Below are positions 27,055 to 34,724 of a stretch of DNA of 39,588 nucleotides, in pieces. Origin of the DNA: Candidatus Aminicenantota bacterium (lineage in GTDB: Bacteria; Acidobacteriota; Aminicenantia; UBA2199); assembly GCA_011772425.1 (NCBI GenBank), contig WVZO01000608.1, forward strand, positions 10,606 through 50,193, in the 5' to 3' direction. The position numbers were made by a program, and so were the translations under genes. The notes under the pieces were generated by a model. The model saw only the letters and a program-made list of their open reading frames with translations, was not told where the DNA came from and did not search any database. Every line of letters starts with the position of its first letter. Position 1 is the first letter of the stretch.

Positions 27055-27166
27055 TATGGTGGAACTCCGGAACAACGGCATACGGAACCGCGGACCCGTA
27101 GAACCGTAGTTAGAAAACCGGAGGGAACAAACAAAATGGAAAAAAATTAAAAAAAGGAGGTAAACC

Positions 27167-27376
27167 ATGAAAAACAAAAAATTTGACAGAAGGTTAGCGT
27201 TAAACAAACTCACGGTTGCTAATCTGCAAAAAAATGAGATGACCATCATTAAAGGTGGTGTTACTGAAGACACCTGCCCCCACAAATGCCCCACCACTGA
27301 TCCCGGCACCACCGAAGAAACCTGGGAAGCTACCTGTGTTACTGGTTGGAGCTGTACAAATCAAACTTCTTGTTAA
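27167..27376 (+). CDS. RiPP precursor peptide, lanthipeptide-like (2)
   Basis: 69 residues, start fixed by AGGAGG 6 nt upstream. The leader is exactly 31 residues, as in the peptide at 7497, with aligned MKxKKF...L-LNK-T-A-L...EM....GG. The 38-residue core after GG has five Cys (CPHKC near its start, then three spaced Cys at the end) and many Thr, a composition suited to dehydration and lanthionine closure. The two cores are unrelated in order of residues while the leaders match, as expected of precursors served by one leader-recognising enzyme. No maturation or export gene is in the window. It lies downstream of the CheD-like gene but has its own promoter. Confidence 0.78.
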   Translation: MKNKKFDRRLALNKLTVANLQKNEMTIIKGGVTEDTCPHKCPTTDPGTTEETWEATCVTGWSCTNQTSC

Positions 27377-27404
27377 AAACTCTGTCTGATTTTAACGATT
27401 CGTT

Positions 27405-27487
27405 ACCGCCTCAACTTGCCTGTGTAAAATGTATCCGCTTGCCCGTTTGCAAGGGCATCGGCACAGCAAAAGGCAAGTTGAGGCGGT
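27405..27487. terminator. Long hairpin between convergent genes
   Basis: ACCGCCTCAACTTGCC (27405-27420) and GGCAAGTTGAGGCGGT (27472-27487) are perfectly complementary over 16 bp. The 51-nt interior folds again (CTTGC...GCAAG or TGCCC...GGGCA). It separates the RiPP gene from the convergent LuxR gene. Bidirectional terminator is likely; a small inverted-repeat mobile element is the alternative. Confidence 0.65.
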
Positions 27488-27495
27488 TTCTAAAC

Positions 27496-30228
27496 TCACT
27501 CTATTTTAACTGATCTTTGCACAAAACTGATCAATTCCAGCCGGTTCTTGACTCCCAGCTTCTTATAAATATTGTAAATATGGGTTCTAACCGTGGTCAG
27601 TGAAATGAAAAGGACATCTTCTATTTCCTTATTGGTTTTTCCTTTCAGGACAAGGTGCATAATTTCCTGTTCCCGGGGAGAAATGTCATATTTAGAAAAA
27701 ATACGTTCCATTTCTTTTTCTGTTTTAAGACGGAGGGTAAGACGTTTCATGCGCGTGCGGTGCCACAGCAGGATCAGTGCAGCTATACCCAGTGCAGCCA
27801 ACGTTTGGAACCACCATGTTTCCCAGAAAGGGGGCGTAATGACAATTTTTAACCATGCCCCCTCTTCATTCCATACCCCGTCATGACTGGACCCTCTCAC
27901 CCTGAAAATGTATTCCCCCGGATCAAGGTTGGTAAAGGTGATATCACGCTTATATCCCAAATGAATCCAATGGTCATGAAGCCCCTCCATCTTATATTTA
28001 TATTGATTTTTGGCTGGGTTCGTATAATCCAGTGCCGCAAATTCCAACGATAACATGTTATCTTTGTATGAGAGGGTCACTTCATTGGTATAGCTGATAT
28101 GCTTTTGCAGAGGGGAATCACCGCCAATGCCAACCGGTTGATTCAATCGTTTAAAGCCGGTAATAGCCACGGGAGGGATATATGAATTATGCGTTATCCG
28201 GTCCGGGAAAAAGGCATTGAATCCATTGACTCCGCCGAAAAACAATTCACCCCTTTGACTTTTAAAGCGAGATTCCTGGTTAAAATTATAGCCCTGAAGC
28301 CCATCCCTGAGGTCATAGTTCCCGAATACCCCGGTTGATGGGTTAAACCTGGATATTCCCCGGTTGGTACTGAGCCACAGGTTCCCATGATTGTCCTCTA
28401 ATATTCCGTTAATCGTATTGTCGGGGAGGCCATCCCGGGTGGTATAGTGGGAAAAAGTTCCCTTTTCCCGGTCAAATCTATTAAGTCCCCCACCGTCTGT
28501 ACCGATCCAGAGGGTTGCGGTTTGGTCTTCATAAATTGAGAATACATCGTTATCACTTAAACTGTGGGGATTGTCCAGGTCAAACCGGTAATGAACAAAG
28601 GCTTCATTTTTGGGATCAAATTGATTTAATCCTTCTTCCTCGGTACCAATCCAGAGGCCGCCGGTTCGAGTTTTTATAATCGTAGTGACCTTATTGTTAC
28701 TCAGGCTGGTGGAATCGTTGGGATCGTGCAGGTAACGGGTAAATGTTTCCGTTTGCAGGTTAAATTTATTGAGTCCCCTGTCACGGATCCCAATCCACAG
28801 CACACCAGGGGATTCAACAACAAGCGAGTGAACATAATTGGAACTCAGGCTGTTGGCATTATTGGGATCATGTTTGTAACAGGTAAATGTCCCGGTTTTG
28901 GGGTCAAATTTATTGAGTCCCCCATTATAGGTCCCAATCCACAGGGTACCGGATTGGCCCTCCACAATCTCGCTAACACAGTTGGAACTCAAGTTGTTGG
29001 GGTTTTTGGGGTTGCATTGGTAATGGGTAACTGCCCCGGTTTTACGATCAAATTTATTGAGCCCCCCGGTAATGGTTCCAATCCAGAGTATTCCTTCCGG
29101 GTCTTCATAAATGGAGAGAACCATACCGGGAGTTAAACCATTGGGATTGTGGGGGTCGTGGTGGTAATGGATAAATTTCCTTTTATTTCGGTCCAGCTTA
29201 ACGCCCCCTCCCCCCTGGGTTCCAATCCAGAGTATCCCCCCGCGGTCCTCGTAAATGCAATAAATGGGATGCCCACTTAAGATATTGGGATCATTGGGAA
29301 TGGTTTCGTACCGGGAAAATATTCCTGTCTGGGGGTCAAATAGATTGAGACCTGCTTCCCAGGTACCGACCCACAATTTGCCGTCACCGCAGGAGTAAAT
29401 GGCGCTGACATAATTATTACTCAGACTATTGGGATTAGTGGGATCATGTTGGTAAGAGGCGATAATAGTTCCTGTTTTGGGATCAAATTTGTGGAGACCT
29501 GCCCCCATGGTACTCATCCAGAACACGCCGGAGGGGTCTTCATAAACGGACCATACATAACGCATGCCTACTCCTTTGGGGTTCTCGGGGTCCGCATAAT
29601 AACGGGTAAAGGTTTCGGTTCCAGGATCGAATTTATTAAGGCCTCCTCCCATGGTTCCAATCCAGAGGATGCCGGAACGGTCTTCATAAACAGAATAAAT
29701 CAAATTATTACTCAAGCTGTGGGGATTATTCGCATCATATTGATAACGTTTAAAGGCTCCGGTTTCAGGATCGAATTTATTAAGGCCTCCTCCCAGGGTA
29801 CCAACCCAAAATACCCCGGTACGATCCTGGTGAATCGCCCAAACCCTATTGTGGCTCAAACTGTTGGTGTTATTGGGGTCGTGTCGGTAATTGGTAAAGG
29901 TATCTGTTTGGGGATCAAATCGATCCATCCCTGCGCCGGTTCCCACCCACAGTATACCTTTTCTATCTTCAAAAATCGTCCTGACGCGATCATGGCTTAG
30001 ACTGTTGGGAGATTTCGCGATATTTCGATAAATCGTGAACTTGTTGGCGTCGTATTTCATCAACCCACTACCCGTGGCCAACCACATGAATCCATTACTG
30101 TCCTGTAAAATGCAAAATATTGAAGCAGGAGAGAACCCACGGTCACCTGAAAACCGTTCCAATTCCCACTTCATTTCCTTTCCCAGCAAACTGGTTGAAA
30201 TTAAAAAGATGAGTATGATTTTTTTCAT
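27496..30228 (-). CDS. Membrane-bound propeller/Y_Y_Y LuxR regulator
   Basis: 910 residues from the ATG at 30228 (GAGGAG 7 nt upstream). Order: signal peptide; 14 propeller-blade repeats (pattern ILWIGTxGGGLNKFDPxTGxFTxY), giving two seven-bladed Reg_prop propellers; a Y_Y_Y domain (LSYKDNMLSLEFAALDY to IVITPPFWETWW); one transmembrane helix (about LAALGIAALILLW); a short coiled coil; and a C-terminal LuxR helix-turn-helix (ISPREQEIMHLVLKGKTNKEIEDVLFIS...). There is no histidine kinase or receiver domain, so it is a one-component sensor linking a periplasmic ligand directly to DNA binding. Homologous sensors in Bacteroidota detect glycans, but the ligand here is unknown. Confidence 0.92.
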   Translation of the reverse strand: MKKIILIFLISTSLLGKEMKWELERFSGDRGFSPASIFCILQDSNGFMWLATGSGLMKYDANKFTIYRNIAKSPNSLSHDRVRTIFEDRKGILWVGTGAGMDRFDPQTDTFTNYRHDPNNTNSLSHNRVWAIHQDRTGVFWVGTLGGGLNKFDPETGAFKRYQYDANNPHSLSNNLIYSVYEDRSGILWIGTMGGGLNKFDPGTETFTRYYADPENPKGVGMRYVWSVYEDPSGVFWMSTMGAGLHKFDPKTGTIIASYQHDPTNPNSLSNNYVSAIYSCGDGKLWVGTWEAGLNLFDPQTGIFSRYETIPNDPNILSGHPIYCIYEDRGGILWIGTQGGGGVKLDRNKRKFIHYHHDPHNPNGLTPGMVLSIYEDPEGILWIGTITGGLNKFDRKTGAVTHYQCNPKNPNNLSSNCVSEIVEGQSGTLWIGTYNGGLNKFDPKTGTFTCYKHDPNNANSLSSNYVHSLVVESPGVLWIGIRDRGLNKFNLQTETFTRYLHDPNDSTSLSNNKVTTIIKTRTGGLWIGTEEEGLNQFDPKNEAFVHYRFDLDNPHSLSDNDVFSIYEDQTATLWIGTDGGGLNRFDREKGTFSHYTTRDGLPDNTINGILEDNHGNLWLSTNRGISRFNPSTGVFGNYDLRDGLQGYNFNQESRFKSQRGELFFGGVNGFNAFFPDRITHNSYIPPVAITGFKRLNQPVGIGGDSPLQKHISYTNEVTLSYKDNMLSLEFAALDYTNPAKNQYKYKMEGLHDHWIHLGYKRDITFTNLDPGEYIFRVRGSSHDGVWNEEGAWLKIVITPPFWETWWFQTLAALGIAALILLWHRTRMKRLTLRLKTEKEMERIFSKYDISPREQEIMHLVLKGKTNKEIEDVLFISLTTVRTHIYNIYKKLGVKNRLELISFVQRSVKIE

Positions 30229-30361
30229 TCTTTTACTCCTCACTTAACCTTATATTTTACTCTTTTCAATCACATTTTATCATGCATTCTATGTTAATTC
30301 GAGGAAGAGGGGGCAACTACGATCATCTCTGAGGTCACGAGGAAGAAAAGTGACAGGCAAA

Positions 30362-30646
30362 GAATTCACGAACTCTCGTACCGCACGGGCACTCTGAAAA
30401 AACTAATGCCCTCCGTGCGGATATCCTATCCCATATTTTTATCTACAGGATGGACATAAAAACTAAAAAAAATTAAAAACTTTTAGTATGTCCATCCTCA
30501 ACTCCTATTAGAACTCTGTCAGAACTTTTTTGCCTCCGGCGGCCCGCTTTTTTGTAAAAAAGCGGGGCAAAAAACTTTTCATACACGGTCAAACATCGTA
30601 GCACTCTTTATAAGGGTATTTCCCATTGGTATCATTCTCTTTCTTT
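30362..30646 (+). repeat. Full-length dispersed three-hairpin element, copy 1
   Basis: From left: hairpin CCGCACGG/CCGTGCGG (30381-30420); CCATATTTTTATCT; hairpin AGGATGGACATA/TATGTCCATCCT (30447-30458 with 30487-30498, 12 bp); AACTCCTAT; TTGCCTCCGGCGG; hairpin CCCGCTTTTTT/AAAAAAGCGGG (30543-30566); AACTTTTCATACACGGTCA; CATCGTA; and TAAGGGTATTTCCCATTGGTA. The inverted copy at 39220-39474 keeps this order. Nothing coding is seen between 30244 and 30631. Confidence 0.85.
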
Positions 30647-32869
30647 TCTTCCTACTTGCCAACTGCCAACTGCCAACTGCCAACTGCCAACTGCTTTCGC
30701 CAGCAGCGCCGGGATGATTAGGAGATCACCCACCAGCGCAAGAATGATAGCCACTGCCGAAAGCGCTCCAAACCGGGCAACAGGAAGAAGATCACTGAGA
30801 GAACAAACAGCAAAACCCGCAACCAGGATTACCGAGGTCAAGATGTGCGCCGGGGCCGTTCGCTCCAACGTTGCCTGGATAGCCATCTCCGAACCTTGCC
30901 GCGGCGCCAGCCGCAGAAAGTGTCCCAGGGTGTGAAACGTATCGTCAACCGCCAACCCCAGGGCAATAGAAACTGTCATCACCGAAGCACTTTCCAGGGG
31001 GATTCTTAACCACCCCATCCCTCCCAATACCAACGCCACCGGCCACAGGTTGGGCACCAGTACACGGAGAGTGAGGCGAATACTGCGTATCAGCAGAAGA
31101 AAAACCAGGGCCACACACAAAAGAGTCAACGACAACGAGACAATCATACCACGCATCAACTTCCGCTGGGCCAGGAGAATCAAGGGATACTGGCCGGTGA
31201 TCCAATTCTCAGTGTCGGGAAAGAGCTTCTCTGCGTCGGTAATTACTTCCCGGAACAACGGCTCTATCTGGTTGAAGCTTAGCATCGGCACCAGTAAAGT
31301 CACCCGTGCACTCTGCCCATCCGCAGTTATCAAGGCGTGGAGCAACTTGCGGCTCTCCGGGGCCGTTTGGATCAACCCCAGGGCCATCCAGCGGATGCTG
31401 TCGGTCACCTCGCCTTCAACCAGAGTGGAACGGATCGTGGCTTCCACCAGGTCACCCGAACTGATAGCCCCATAGACAAGCGGTTTGGAGCGCAGCCGGG
31501 CGGAGAGTTGGGCCAGCCGCTGCTGAGCCAGAGGGTCCAGGAAAGGGGCTTCCTCCTCTTCCCCTTCACTGCGACTGCTGCCGCGGTGAGAGAGGATCAA
31601 TTCCGCAGCATAGATCCCCACGCCGTGCTGCTGCAGTTTTTCTAGTTGTGCACGGACCGGGTGGCGCTTTGGAAAATACCTGCCCAGGTTGTCTTCCACC
31701 TGTATCCGGGTCACTCCCAGCAGCGCTAAAATAAACGCTGCCGTTGTCCCGGCCAGGACCAGTGGGCGGCGGAACACTGCCCAATGGGCCCATGCCCGGC
31801 CGCGGCGCCGCGCCCAGGTTTCAAAGGGACGCGTCGCCTGCTGCACTGACTTCTTTGGGGCACCCGCCAGCAAGACGGGATACAAGGTGAAAGCCAGGAT
31901 AGTCATGACAGCGATTCCCAGGGCGGCCCAGGCCCCCAGCGTGCGTACCGGGGGCACACTCGCAGTGACAAGGGAACCAAACGCCACCAGCGTGGTGAAC
32001 CCGGTCCACAACACCGGCCACCCCTTGGTGCGATAGGTTTCCAACACCGCCTCCCTGGAATTCATTCCCCGCTGGGCCAGATCACGGAAACGCACCAGGA
32101 GATGCACTGCGGTGGCTAAAGAAATAACGAAGAGAAGGGGCGCCAGGATGATGTTTACCAGGTTGAGTCGTCCCCCCAGGTAACCAATGACGCCAAAAAG
32201 GATCACCTGACACACCCCAACGAAGACCAGGGGGACAGCCACGTCTTGTAAACGTCGAAAGATGACTGCGATAAAAATCGCTGCCAGCAGGACCAGGAGA
32301 GGTAAGAAGCGTGTCGCTGTGGCGAGCAGGGAACGGTCCATTGCCAGGTGCAGGACCGGCAGCCCGGAAATATGAGCCTTGATATTCGCAGGCGGCCGGG
32401 CAATGAGATCGTCAAGACGGTGCAGCAATTCCCGCTCGGCAGCGGGCGGCAAGTCGGCAATCACCACCAGCATGGTGATTGTCTCGCCGTCAGGGCTTAC
32501 CCAGCCCGCACCAATGTCCGGGCCTTCCTTCAAAACCCGGGCACGAAAAGCTGCCGGATCAGGCGGAGGCCATTCCAGGAGAAGCCAGCGATGTTGAGCT
32601 GCAAGCCCGATTGCCGCCTCCACCCCGGGGAGCGAGGCCGCTCGATTCTCCACTTCATCAAGCCAGATCAGGCCCTGCTTTGTCCATAACCCGCGGCCGC
32701 TTAATGCCACGCGCACAGCCTGACCGCCTCCGAATTCCTGGCGGAATTGCCTATAACGCTGCAGCGCCCCGGCATCACGGGCAAAAAAAACCTCCGGGGA
32801 ATTATCGTTCTCTAGTTGCAAGACCCCCGGCATCATTGCCAGGGCAAGGGCAACGTGAAAAACCACCAC
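30632..32869 (-). CDS. RND/MMPL-superfamily exporter
   Basis: About 745 residues. It has one N-terminal helix, a periplasmic loop with NSPEVFFARDAG, a five-helix block, a repeat helix and loop, and a second five-helix block containing the motif GLAVDDTFH. This is the two-fold layout of MMPL/HpnN/SSD-type exporters of lipids or hydrophobic compounds. The start is uncertain. The first ATG or GTG-type codon is GTG at 32869, but the frame is open back past 32899 and NVLLRHRRL fits the usual family N-terminus, so a non-standard start (CTG 32899) is possible. The last residues (AVGSWQLAVGSWQ) come from a 7-bp repeat. The upstream gene stops at 32905, so the two are coupled. G+C is higher than in neighbours. 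Confidence 0.88.
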   Translation of the reverse strand: MVVFHVALALAMMPGVLQLENDNSPEVFFARDAGALQRYRQFRQEFGGGQAVRVALSGRGLWTKQGLIWLDEVENRAASLPGVEAAIGLAAQHRWLLLEWPPPDPAAFRARVLKEGPDIGAGWVSPDGETITMLVVIADLPPAAERELLHRLDDLIARPPANIKAHISGLPVLHLAMDRSLLATATRFLPLLVLLAAIFIAVIFRRLQDVAVPLVFVGVCQVILFGVIGYLGGRLNLVNIILAPLLFVISLATAVHLLVRFRDLAQRGMNSREAVLETYRTKGWPVLWTGFTTLVAFGSLVTASVPPVRTLGAWAALGIAVMTILAFTLYPVLLAGAPKKSVQQATRPFETWARRRGRAWAHWAVFRRPLVLAGTTAAFILALLGVTRIQVEDNLGRYFPKRHPVRAQLEKLQQHGVGIYAAELILSHRGSSRSEGEEEEAPFLDPLAQQRLAQLSARLRSKPLVYGAISSGDLVEATIRSTLVEGEVTDSIRWMALGLIQTAPESRKLLHALITADGQSARVTLLVPMLSFNQIEPLFREVITDAEKLFPDTENWITGQYPLILLAQRKLMRGMIVSLSLTLLCVALVFLLLIRSIRLTLRVLVPNLWPVALVLGGMGWLRIPLESASVMTVSIALGLAVDDTFHTLGHFLRLAPRQGSEMAIQATLERTAPAHILTSVILVAGFAVCSLSDLLPVARFGALSAVAIILALVGDLLIIPALLAKAVGSWQLAVGSWQVGRKERE
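30657..30691. repeat. (TGCCAAC)5 heptamer array in the exporter gene
   Basis: Five exact TGCCAAC copies lie inside the 3' end of the exporter gene. They encode its AVGSWQLAVGSWQ tail, which is not expected of the family, so the repeat has probably replaced or extended the original C-terminus. Confidence 0.8.
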
Positions 32870-32904
32870 CAGGCGCCGGTGGCGGAGGAGAACATTCAGT
32901 GCGC

Positions 32905-33519
32905 CTATTTCTTGAACTCCAGGAGCGTGGCGCAGTTATTCATGGGCCGGTTGTTGGGAGTGACAATTGAAAAACCCTGCCCTTTGCGGATGCCCCGCAA
33001 GTTGGCCCGGAAACGAAAACCCGCGAAGGCCTCGGGGTGAGCCTGGAACTTGACTACCTTGTGAGTTCGGCGGTTTTTGGCGGTGACAACCCATTTCCGA
33101 GGGTCCACGTGCACGATCTCCCAGGCCAGGGGCTTACTTGGTGGACCACTTATTTTAGGAATCCGCTTACCAAACTTTCTTCGTCCACGGGGAGGGCCTC
33201 CTGGTAGGCCTTCCTCAACGATCAGTTGGCTCAGCCGGGCATTCCTTGGCCCCTGGACTGAGAAACGCTGTCCACGCTTCACCGAACCCAGGTTGGCATC
33301 AAAGGTCTGCCCCTTGAAAACCGCCGGGGGCAGCCGGAACTTCACCACGTTTCCTGTGGCGGTCTCCCTGGCAGTGACTACCCAGCTTTGGGGTTCAACA
33401 GATATTACTTCGTACTCCAGGACCTCGCCCGGCGGCTGGGCTCCATGCACAAAAACCGCCATTGCCACAAAGGCAAAAGCGGCACCCAATATTACTGTAA
33501 TTACTGAAAATCGTTTCAT
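32905..33519 (-). CDS. Secreted protein with a duplicated domain
   Basis: 204 residues, ATG 7 nt after AAAGGAGG. A signal peptide (to about VHGAQ) is followed by two copies of a domain of about 65 residues: YEVISVEPQSWVVTARETA...GNVVKF and WEIVHVDPRKWVVTAKNRR...HKVVKF. Each copy ends with a KRGQRFSV or RKGQGFSI segment. They are joined by a Gly/Pro/Arg-rich linker. I do not recognise the family. The position directly before the RND exporter gene, with overlapping coding regions, suggests a periplasmic accessory to that exporter. Confidence 0.75.
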   Translation of the reverse strand: MKRFSVITVILGAAFAFVAMAVFVHGAQPPGEVLEYEVISVEPQSWVVTARETATGNVVKFRLPPAVFKGQTFDANLGSVKRGQRFSVQGPRNARLSQLIVEEGLPGGPPRGRRKFGKRIPKISGPPSKPLAWEIVHVDPRKWVVTAKNRRTHKVVKFQAHPEAFAGFRFRANLRGIRKGQGFSIVTPNNRPMNNCATLLEFKK

Positions 33520-33650
33520 TGCTTATCCTCCTTTGATAACAGGGGAATTGTTTTCTAAACACATGACTATTATATGGCAAATATTATCATTTTTCAACCC
33601 TCGGCGCCCCACGGCCAGGGACTCGTCAAAGTCCTCATTTTTAAAAGAGA

Positions 33651-33710
33651 AACCACAGATTTCGCAGAAAAAAAATAAAAAAATCTGCGTAATCTGTGTA
33701 ATCTGTGGTT
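33651..33710. repeat. AACCACAGATT inverted repeat
   Basis: AACCACAGATT and AATCTGTGGTT form an 11-bp stem with inner GCAGA/TCTGC pairing. I recognise it as a widespread intergenic repeat type. The rest of 33520-33804 shows nothing else. Confidence 0.6.
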
Positions 33711-33804
33711 CCTTAATATCTGATAACTGACTTCGTGGTGTGAAAAAAGAGCCAGGATGCTTTATTAGATTGAAATTAATGATAAAATAGTGTAGGATAT
33801 TGGC

Positions 33805-34584
33805 ATGAAAGACGAAAATACGAAAAGTAAAAATAAAGAAAAAGAAATTGACCAATACATCGGCGGTCAGAAGGACCTGCTGGATAAGAAAAAAGGAACC
33901 ATTAGAAAGTATAAAGAATTTTTCCTGGGAAAGGTTTCCTTTTTTTATTTTCTCAAGTATGAATTAATTATGCTGTTTTTTTCCCGGGTACCTACTGCCC
34001 TGGGGTTTGCCCTGAGAAAACTTTTTTTTCCTACACTTTTTAAAAAGGTTGGGAAAGGAGTTGTTTTTGGCAGGAATATGACCATTCGTCACCCCAAAAA
34101 GATCGAAATCGGTGAAAGTGTGGTGTTTGACGATAATACGGTCATCGATGCCAAAGGCGAAGATAACAACGGCTTGAAGATTGGCAATAATGTACTAATC
34201 GGCCGGAACACCGTCATTAGCTGCAAGGGAGGAGATATTGAGATCGGCGATTATTCCAACATCGGGCCCAACAATATCATTATTTCCGAGAGTGTTTTTA
34301 AAATAGGTAAATACGTTTTTACCGCGGGTAACGTCTACATGATCGCTGGAGGTAATCATTCCTTTGACCGCAGGGATATTCCCATCTGGCTCCAACCGTG
34401 CGTGTCAAAAGGAGGTATAATCCTGGACGACGATATCTGGATTGGAGCGTCCTCCACGGTCCTGGATGGTGTACGTATTGGCAGGGGTGCAATCATCGGT
34501 GCAGCGTCCCTGGTCCACAAGCGCATTCGACCCTATACCATCAACGTGGGGATTCCTGCCCAGATGGTGAAAAGAAGAGAGTAG
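33805..34584 (+). CDS. Hexapeptide-repeat acyltransferase
   Basis: 259 residues. A charged N-terminus (30 residues) and a hydrophobic stretch (YFLKYELIMLFFSRVPTALGF) precede a left-handed beta-helix of hexapeptide repeats (IEIGESVVFDDNTVID, LKIGNNVLIGRNTVISC, IWIGASSTVLDGVRIGRGAIIGAASLVHK). It ends with the NVGIPAQMVKRR segment seen in sugar O-acetyltransferases of the WbbJ/LacA type. NHSFDRRDIP resembles the catalytic-histidine loop (His about 190). It probably acylates a sugar of a surface polysaccharide. The ribosome site is weak (TAGGAT). No glycosyltransferase neighbours. Confidence 0.88.
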   Translation: MKDENTKSKNKEKEIDQYIGGQKDLLDKKKGTIRKYKEFFLGKVSFFYFLKYELIMLFFSRVPTALGFALRKLFFPTLFKKVGKGVVFGRNMTIRHPKKIEIGESVVFDDNTVIDAKGEDNNGLKIGNNVLIGRNTVISCKGGDIEIGDYSNIGPNNIIISESVFKIGKYVFTAGNVYMIAGGNHSFDRRDIPIWLQPCVSKGGIILDDDIWIGASSTVLDGVRIGRGAIIGAASLVHKRIRPYTINVGIPAQMVKRRE

Positions 34585-34589
34585 TTTTT

Positions 34590-34645
34590 TAGCCACGAAG
34601 GCATTTACAATGCGGTAAAAATCACGAAGATACACAAAGAAGAAA
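34590..34645. repeat. TAGCCACGAAG-type dispersed repeat
   Basis: TTTAGCCACGAAGGCA and a later ATCACGAAGATACACAAAGAAG form a degenerate repeat of CACGAAG units; the same type is at 39168 and, inverted, at 13037. It fills most of the short gap before the flavoprotein gene. Confidence 0.6.
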
Positions 34646-34724
34646 AGATTTTTGTTTACATTTTTTTTCTATTTTTTTAAAATAAGGGGAATGAGAAAAA
34701 AATTTTTTAATTATGGAGAATCAA

